Below, in pieces: positions 21,464-25,636 of a stretch of DNA of 25,636 nucleotides. Position 1 is the stretch's first letter, and every line of letters begins with the position of its first letter. The DNA lies in assembly GCA_015487335.1 (NCBI GenBank), contig WFPZ01000233.1, positions 1 through 25,636 on the forward strand, given 5' to 3'. A program made the translations under genes and the position numbers. Origin of the DNA: Paracoccaceae bacterium (GTDB taxonomy: Bacteria; Pseudomonadota; Alphaproteobacteria; Rhodobacterales; Rhodobacteraceae). The notes below the pieces were generated by a model. That model did not search any database and had not been told where the DNA came from. It saw only the letters and a program-made list of their open reading frames with translations.

Positions 21464-23026
21464 ATGAGCACATCATCCCACGACCGCCTCCTGATCATCG
21501 ACTTCGGCAGCCAGGTGACCCAGCTGATCGCCCGCCGGGCGCGCGAGCTGCACGTCTATTGCGAGATCCACCCCTTCCAGAAGGTCACGGAAGACTTCCT
21601 CAGGCAGTTCGCCCCCCGGGCGGTGATCCTCTCGGGGGGGCCGGCCTCGGTGTTCGACGAAGGCGCCCCGCACCCGCCCGAGGCGGTGTTCTCTCTTGGG
21701 GTGCCGGTGCTGGGCATCTGCTACGGCCAGCAGGTGATGATGCAGATGCTCGGCGGCAGGGTGGAGCGCGGCCACGGCACCGCCGAATTCGGCCGCGCCT
21801 TCGTCACCCCGAGCGGGGCGGAAAGCGCGCTGCTGGAGGGCTGGTTCGCGCAGGGCCCCGAGCAGGTGTGGATGAGCCACGGAGACCACGTGGCCGAGCT
21901 GGCGCCGGGGTTTCGGGTGCTCGCCACCTCTCCGGGGGCCCCCTTCGCCATCGTCGAGGACCCCAAGCGCCATTTCTACGCGGTGCAGTTCCACCCGGAG
22001 GTGCACCACACCCCCAATGGCCGCAGGCTGCTGGAAAACTTCATGCGCCTGGCCGGCTTCACCGGCGACTGGACGATGGGCGCCTACAAGGAAGAGGCAA
22101 TCCGCAAGATCCGCGAGCAGGTGGGCGACAGAAGGGTGATCTGCGGCCTGTCGGGCGGGGTCGATTCCTCAGTTGCCGCGGTGCTGATCCACGAGGCCAT
22201 CGGCGACAGGCTGACCTGCGTCTTCGTGGACCACGGCCTGCTCAGGCAGGGCGAAGCCGAGGAGGTGGTCTCGATGTTTCGCGACCACTACAACATCCCG
22301 CTGATCCATGCCGACGAAAGCGAGCTGTTCCTGGGCGAGCTCGAAGGCGTCTCGGACCCCGAGACCAAGCGCAAGACCATCGGCCGGCTGTTCATCGACG
22401 TGTTCCAGAAATACGCGGGCCAGATCGAGGGGGCCGAGTTTCTCGCCCAGGGCACGCTCTACCCCGACGTGATCGAGAGCGTCAGCTTCTCGGGCGGCCC
22501 GAGCGTGACGATCAAGAGCCACCACAACGTGGGCGGGCTGCCCGAGAAGATGGGGCTGAAACTGGTGGAGCCGCTGCGCGAGCTGTTCAAGGACGAGGTC
22601 CGCGCGCTGGGGCGCGAACTGGGCCTGCCCGAAAGCTTCATCGGCCGTCATCCCTTCCCCGGCCCGGGCCTGGCCATCCGCTGCCCCGGCGAGATCACCC
22701 GCGAGAAGCTGGAGATCCTGCGCCGCGCCGACGCGATCTTCATCGACCAGATCCGCCGCCACGGGCTTTACGATGAAATCTGGCAGGCCTTCGTGGCCAT
22801 CCTGCCGGTGAAGACGGTGGGCGTGATGGGCGACGGGCGCACCTACGATTACGCCTGCGCCCTGCGCGCGGTCACCTCCGTTGACGGCATGACCGCCGAC
22901 TACTACCCCTTCAGCCACGAATTCCTCGGCGAGACCGCCACCCGGATCATCAACGAGGTCAAGGGCATCAACCGGGTGACCTACGACATCACCTCCAAGC
23001 CGCCGGGGACCATCGAGTGGGAATGA
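21464..23026 (+). CDS. guaA: GMP synthase (glutamine-hydrolysing)
   Basis: A 520-residue GMP synthase converting XMP, ATP and glutamine to GMP. The N-terminal class I amidotransferase has Cys86 in LGICYGQQ, and His177/Glu179 in VQFHPEVHHT. The ATP pyrophosphatase has the PP-loop at 230-236 (SGGVDSS), and the C-terminal dimerisation domain ends RVTYDITSKPPGTIEWE. Both domains are full length. The start MSTSSHDRLLIIDFGSQ at 21464 is the usual N-terminus; an ATG at 21428 adds a Pro-rich stretch and is less likely. No ribosome site precedes the start (CCGCCTCCC). The opposite-strand methyltransferase starts 163 bases upstream, so the two are divergent. Confidence 0.98.
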   Translation: MSTSSHDRLLIIDFGSQVTQLIARRARELHVYCEIHPFQKVTEDFLRQFAPRAVILSGGPASVFDEGAPHPPEAVFSLGVPVLGICYGQQVMMQMLGGRVERGHGTAEFGRAFVTPSGAESALLEGWFAQGPEQVWMSHGDHVAELAPGFRVLATSPGAPFAIVEDPKRHFYAVQFHPEVHHTPNGRRLLENFMRLAGFTGDWTMGAYKEEAIRKIREQVGDRRVICGLSGGVDSSVAAVLIHEAIGDRLTCVFVDHGLLRQGEAEEVVSMFRDHYNIPLIHADESELFLGELEGVSDPETKRKTIGRLFIDVFQKYAGQIEGAEFLAQGTLYPDVIESVSFSGGPSVTIKSHHNVGGLPEKMGLKLVEPLRELFKDEVRALGRELGLPESFIGRHPFPGPGLAIRCPGEITREKLEILRRADAIFIDQIRRHGLYDEIWQAFVAILPVKTVGVMGDGRTYDYACALRAVTSVDGMTADYYPFSHEFLGETATRIINEVKGINRVTYDITSKPPGTIEWE

Positions 23027-23043
23027 TCGCGCGGGAATGAGAA

Positions 23044-23070
23044 CACCCTGCCCGACCCGCGGACAGGGTG
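23044..23070 (+). terminator. Weak terminator hairpin after guaA
   Basis: CACCCTG (23044-23050) pairs with CAGGGTG (23064-23070) across a 13-base loop, 17 bases after the guaA stop. Only CCTTC follows, so termination may be incomplete. Confidence 0.4.
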
Positions 23071-23147
23071 CCTTCAACGCCTGCGGTCATCGGCGTCCCC
23101 GCCTGTACCGCGGGGGAAGTCTCGCATGATCCGGTAAACAGATCCTT

Positions 23148-23235
23148 TTCAATGCCTCGGAAATATCCCTGCCGGAGGCATGAAGTTGCAGCCGCGGGGC
23201 AGCGCCTCCGGCGGGGATATTTGGCAGGCATTGAA
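23148..23235. repeat. Long palindromic intergenic repeat, copy B
   Basis: Two 32-base arms, 23148-23179 and 23204-23235, are inverted copies differing at about four positions; both outer ends read TTCAATGCCT inward, and both arms contain AAATATCCC. The 24-base centre includes GCCGCGGGGCAGC. Folded as RNA it would be a hairpin of about 88 bases. The left end and the centre recur in copy A at 19688. This looks like a REP/BIME-like or MITE-like dispersed element rather than a terminator. No target-site duplication is obvious. Confidence 0.8.
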
Positions 23236-23402
23236 GGCGGGGCTGGACCGGGCGATGATCTTCGGCGCAAATTGCCCCGACATCGTGGTGGAGATGCGCG
23301 TCCTGCGCCGCCTCCCCCCGACCGGGCGGAGCGCGGCGAAAAACCGGCTACCACCGCCGCCCGTTTGGCGCTACCCAAGGGAAAAGACCGAGGACCGGAG
23401 CG

Positions 23403-24269
23403 ATGATCTACCACACGGCGGATGACTGGCTGAAGGCCGGGCGCAAGCGGGTGCTGCTGTTCGGGATGTCGGGGCTGGGGAAGACCCATGTCTCGAACAT
23501 GCTGCGCGAGACGGGCAACTGGTTTCACTACTCGGTCGATTACCGTATCGGCACCCGCTACATGGGTGAGCACATCGTCGACAACTTCAAGCGCGAGGCG
23601 ATGCGCAACCCGTTCCTGCGCGACCTGCTGATGAGCGATTCGATCTACATCGCCTCCAACATCACCTTCGACAACCTCGCCCCCCTTTCCACCTATCTCG
23701 GCAAGCCCGGCAACCCTGAAAAGGGCGGCCTGAGCTTTGCCGAATACATGCGCCGGCAGGAGCAGCACCGCCGGGCGGAAATCTCGGCGCTGCTGGACAC
23801 CGAGCACTTCATCAACCGCGCCCGCGAGCTTTACGGCTACGACAATTTCGTCTGCGATTCGGGGGGCTCGATCTGCGAGGTGGTGGAACCCGACAACCCC
23901 GAGGACGAGGTGCTGACGGCGCTTTCGAAGAACCTGCTTCCGGTCTGGATCCGGGGCTCGGAGGCCCATACCGAAGAGCTGATCCGCCGCTTCGAACGGG
24001 CCCCGAAGCCGATGTATTATCGCCCCTCGTTCCTGACGGCCGTGTGGGAGGAATATCTGAAGGAAAACAACGTGGAAGAGCACGAGGTCGATCCCGACGA
24101 TTTCGCCCGCTACGCCTTTGCCCGGGCGATGGCCCACCGCCAGCCGCGCTACGAGGCGATGGCGCGCAACTGGGGGGTGACGGTGGAGGCCGAAGACGTG
24201 GCCGCGCTCGACACGGCCGAAGACTTCGAGGCGCTGATCGCGCGCGCCCTTGAGAAGCGCACCGGCTGA
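23403..24269 (+). CDS. P-loop ATPase of unknown function, upstream of metA
   Basis: A 288-residue protein with a Walker A loop at 21-28 (GMSGLGKT) after a hydrophobic strand (KRVLLF), as in small nucleotide-kinase-like P-loop folds. Other strong blocks are NWFHYSVDYRIGTRYMGEHI, YGYDNFVCDSGGSICEVV (perhaps holding a Walker B-like acidic residue) and APKPMYYRPSFLTAVWEEYL. The C-terminal third is helical and acidic (EEHEVDPDDFARYAFARAMA, then AEDFEALIARALEK). No membrane segment or signal peptide. CGGAG precedes the ATG. It lies 47 bases before metA on the same strand, so cotranscription is likely. I recall similar ATPases in Rhodobacteraceae but not a tested function. Confidence 0.75.
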   Translation: MIYHTADDWLKAGRKRVLLFGMSGLGKTHVSNMLRETGNWFHYSVDYRIGTRYMGEHIVDNFKREAMRNPFLRDLLMSDSIYIASNITFDNLAPLSTYLGKPGNPEKGGLSFAEYMRRQEQHRRAEISALLDTEHFINRARELYGYDNFVCDSGGSICEVVEPDNPEDEVLTALSKNLLPVWIRGSEAHTEELIRRFERAPKPMYYRPSFLTAVWEEYLKENNVEEHEVDPDDFARYAFARAMAHRQPRYEAMARNWGVTVEAEDVAALDTAEDFEALIARALEKRTG

Positions 24270-24316
24270 GGCTATTTCAGCAACCTTCAGGCATTCAGCG
24301 AAGCGGAGACCCCCAG

Positions 24317-25234
24317 ATGCCCATCACGCTGCCGGAAAACCTGCCCGCCTTCGACGTGCTCAGGCGCGAGGGGGTCATGGTGATGTCCGAAAGCCGGGCC
24401 GCGCGCCAGGACATCCGGCCGCTGCGCATCGGGCTTCTGAACCTGATGCCCAAGAAGATCCAGACGGAGAACCAGTTCGCCCGGCTGATCGGGGCCACGC
24501 CGCTGCAGATTGAGCTCAGCCTGATCCGCATGACCGAACACAAGACGAAGAACACCGCCGCCGAGCACATGGCCGAGTTCTACCGCCCCTTCCAGGAGGT
24601 GAAGGGCGAAAAGTTCGACGGTCTGATCATCACCGGCGCCCCGATCGAGCACCTGCCCTTCGAGGAGGTCACCTACTGGGACGAGATGCTCGAGGTGATG
24701 GACTGGACCCAGACCAACGTCCATTCCACCTTCGGCGTGTGCTGGGGGGGCATGGCGATGATCAATCATTTCCACGGGGTGGAAAAGCACATGCTCGAGC
24801 AAAAGGCCTTCGGCTGTTTCCGGCACCGGAACCTGGCGCCGAGCTCTCCCTATCTGCGCGGATTTTCGGACGATTTCGTGATTCCCGTCAGCCGCTGGAC
24901 GGAGATGCGCCAGGACGAGATCGACGCCGTCCCCGGGCTGGTGACGCTCTTGGCCTCCGACGAGGTCGGGCCCTGCCTGGTGGAAGATCCTGCGCACCGG
25001 GCGCTCTACATCTTCAACCATTTCGAATATGACAGCGACACGCTGAAGCAGGAGTACGACCGCGACGTGGCCAACGGCACGCCGGTCAACATTCCCGTCA
25101 ACTACTACCCCGACGACGACCCGAGCAAGCCGCCACTGAACCGCTGGCGCAGCCACGGGCATCTGCTCTACGGCAACTGGATCAACCAGATCTATCAGAC
25201 GACGCCGTACGACCTGGCCGAGATCGGCAGCTGA
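24317..25234 (+). CDS. metA: Homoserine O-acyltransferase MetA, predicted acetyl-CoA specific
   Basis: A 305-residue MetA that activates homoserine for methionine synthesis. The catalytic set is complete: Cys142 in TFGVCWGGMAM, and His235 and Glu237 in YIFNHFEYD. Residue 111 is Glu (TGAPIEHLPFEEV). In this family Glu at 111 is associated with acetyl-CoA and Gly, as in Escherichia coli, with succinyl-CoA, so the product is probably O-acetylhomoserine despite the usual succinyltransferase label. GGAG lies eight bases before the ATG. No SAM riboswitch lies in the 47-base gap; expression may depend on the P-loop gene transcript. Confidence 0.96.
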   Translation: MPITLPENLPAFDVLRREGVMVMSESRAARQDIRPLRIGLLNLMPKKIQTENQFARLIGATPLQIELSLIRMTEHKTKNTAAEHMAEFYRPFQEVKGEKFDGLIITGAPIEHLPFEEVTYWDEMLEVMDWTQTNVHSTFGVCWGGMAMINHFHGVEKHMLEQKAFGCFRHRNLAPSSPYLRGFSDDFVIPVSRWTEMRQDEIDAVPGLVTLLASDEVGPCLVEDPAHRALYIFNHFEYDSDTLKQEYDRDVANGTPVNIPVNYYPDDDPSKPPLNRWRSHGHLLYGNWINQIYQTTPYDLAEIGS

Positions 25235-25260
25235 ACACAACAGCAGGGCCGCAGAACGGA

Positions 25261-25288
25261 CAGGGGCCGCCCCTCGAGGCAGCCCCTG
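25261..25288. terminator. Hairpin between convergent metA and rpsI
   Basis: CAGGGGC (25261-25267) pairs with GCCCCTG (25282-25288), with further pairing inside, between two converging genes. Neither side has a good T run, so function as a terminator is only likely from position. Confidence 0.4.
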
Positions 25289-25316
25289 AAAACTTCGCGC
25301 ATATTTCGCGGTATCG

Positions 25317-25636
25317 TCAGCGCTTGGAGAACTGGAAGCTGCGGCGCGCCTTGCGCTTGCCGTACTTCTTGCGCTCCACCACGCGGCTGTCGCGGGTCAG
25401 GAAGCCCGCCGCCTTCAGCGCCGGACGCAGGCCCGGGTCATAAAGCTGCAGCGCCTTGGAGATGCCGTGCTTCACCGCGCCGGCTTGCCCCGACAGCCCG
25501 CCGCCCTTGACGGTGGCGACGACGTCGAACTGATCCTCGACCCCGGCCACCTGGAAGGGCTGGCGCAGGATCATCTGCAGCACCGGACGGGCGAAATAGG
25601 TGTTCATGTCCTTGCCGTTGACGGTGACCTTGCCCG
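25317..25636 (-). CDS. rpsI: 30S ribosomal protein S9, 3' part (5' end outside window)
   Basis: The frame is open to the right edge of the window; the visible 105 residues begin GKVTVNGKDMNTYFARPVLQ and end with the invariant S9 tail KKYGKRKARRSFQFSKR. The central GGGLSGQAGAVKHGISKALQ and PGLRPALKAAGFLTRDSRVV are diagnostic. S9 reaches into the decoding site with its C-terminal Lys/Arg tail, which is intact. An internal ATG at 25607 is not the true start, because conserved residues precede it. rplM would be expected upstream, beyond the window. Confidence 0.97.
   Translation of the reverse strand, partial: GKVTVNGKDMNTYFARPVLQMILRQPFQVAGVEDQFDVVATVKGGGLSGQAGAVKHGISKALQLYDPGLRPALKAAGFLTRDSRVVERKKYGKRKARRSFQFSKR

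Larger units (their letters stand above)
23027..23402. other. Non-coding interval between guaA and the P-loop ATPase gene
   Basis: These 376 bases contain the weak guaA terminator and the long inverted repeat at 23148-23235. The remaining 167 bases, up to 23402, show no gene I can support and no clear sigma-70 promoter. A ribosome site (CGGAG) sits at the right edge for the next gene. Confidence 0.6.

Noticed and set aside
20629..22776. A 715-codon plus-strand open frame, the longest in the window
   Set aside because: It runs antisense through the methyltransferase gene and then out of frame through guaA, and its composition is low-complexity. Both real genes have complete family motifs.
24270..24316. 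SAM-II riboswitch upstream of metA
   Set aside because: The 47-base gap is too short and shows none of the conserved SAM-II pseudoknot sequence. I did not see one upstream of the P-loop gene either.

Overview
The window reads as chromosomal DNA of a GC-rich alphaproteobacterium of the Rhodobacteraceae/Rhodobacterales. The evidence is a gene transfer agent (GTA) cluster in the order known from Rhodobacter capsulatus RcGTA, strong G/C wobble bias, the fabD-fabG-acpP-fabF-mltG set, an rpsF-rpsR-rplI operon with a long acidic L9 tail, and a metA with an unnamed P-loop gene upstream. Genus cannot be fixed by eye.

Layout. Bases 1-10267 (minus strand) hold a nearly complete, apparently intact GTA head-tail cluster, orfg1 to the first 141 codons of orfg15. 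It is tightly packed with many 4-base ATGA/GTGA overlaps. The small orfg3.5 that sits between portal and protease in RcGTA has no room here. The 212-base leader before orfg1 (10268-10479) holds a CtrA-like box, a near-consensus sigma-70 promoter and, just after it, an intrinsic terminator, so the leader looks like a control point.

Bases 10480-17373 hold the fatty-acid synthesis block, also on minus: fabD-fabG, acpP, fabF-mltG. It is interrupted twice. A cobalamin riboswitch driving an orphan CbiM-type permease lies on plus between fabG and acpP. A rhodanese fused to a HigA-type helix-turn-helix lies between acpP and fabF. A two-helix membrane protein (17494-18147, minus) is divergent from rpsF-rpsR-rplI (18357-19601, plus), whose leader may fold into an S6:S18-type autoregulatory element.

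Bases 19688-25636 hold a stand-alone, non-pyrrolysine MttB-family methyltransferase (minus), guaA (plus, possibly leaderless), an unrecognised P-loop ATPase and metA (plus), and the 3' part of rpsI (minus). Two copies of a palindromic intergenic repeat sharing a TTCAATGCCTCG core lie at 19688 and 23148.

How the parts work together. The GTA genes encode packaging (g1, g2), head (g3-g5), neck (g6-g8), tail tube and assembly (g9-g11) and the baseplate with wall-degrading parts (g12-g15). FabD, FabG, AcpP and FabF form a type II fatty-acid elongation set, and MltG trims nascent glycan strands. GuaA and MetA make GMP and activated homoserine. I see no wholly new system. The less ordinary points are the GTA leader, the rhodanese-HigA fusion, the riboswitch insertion and the long palindromic repeat.
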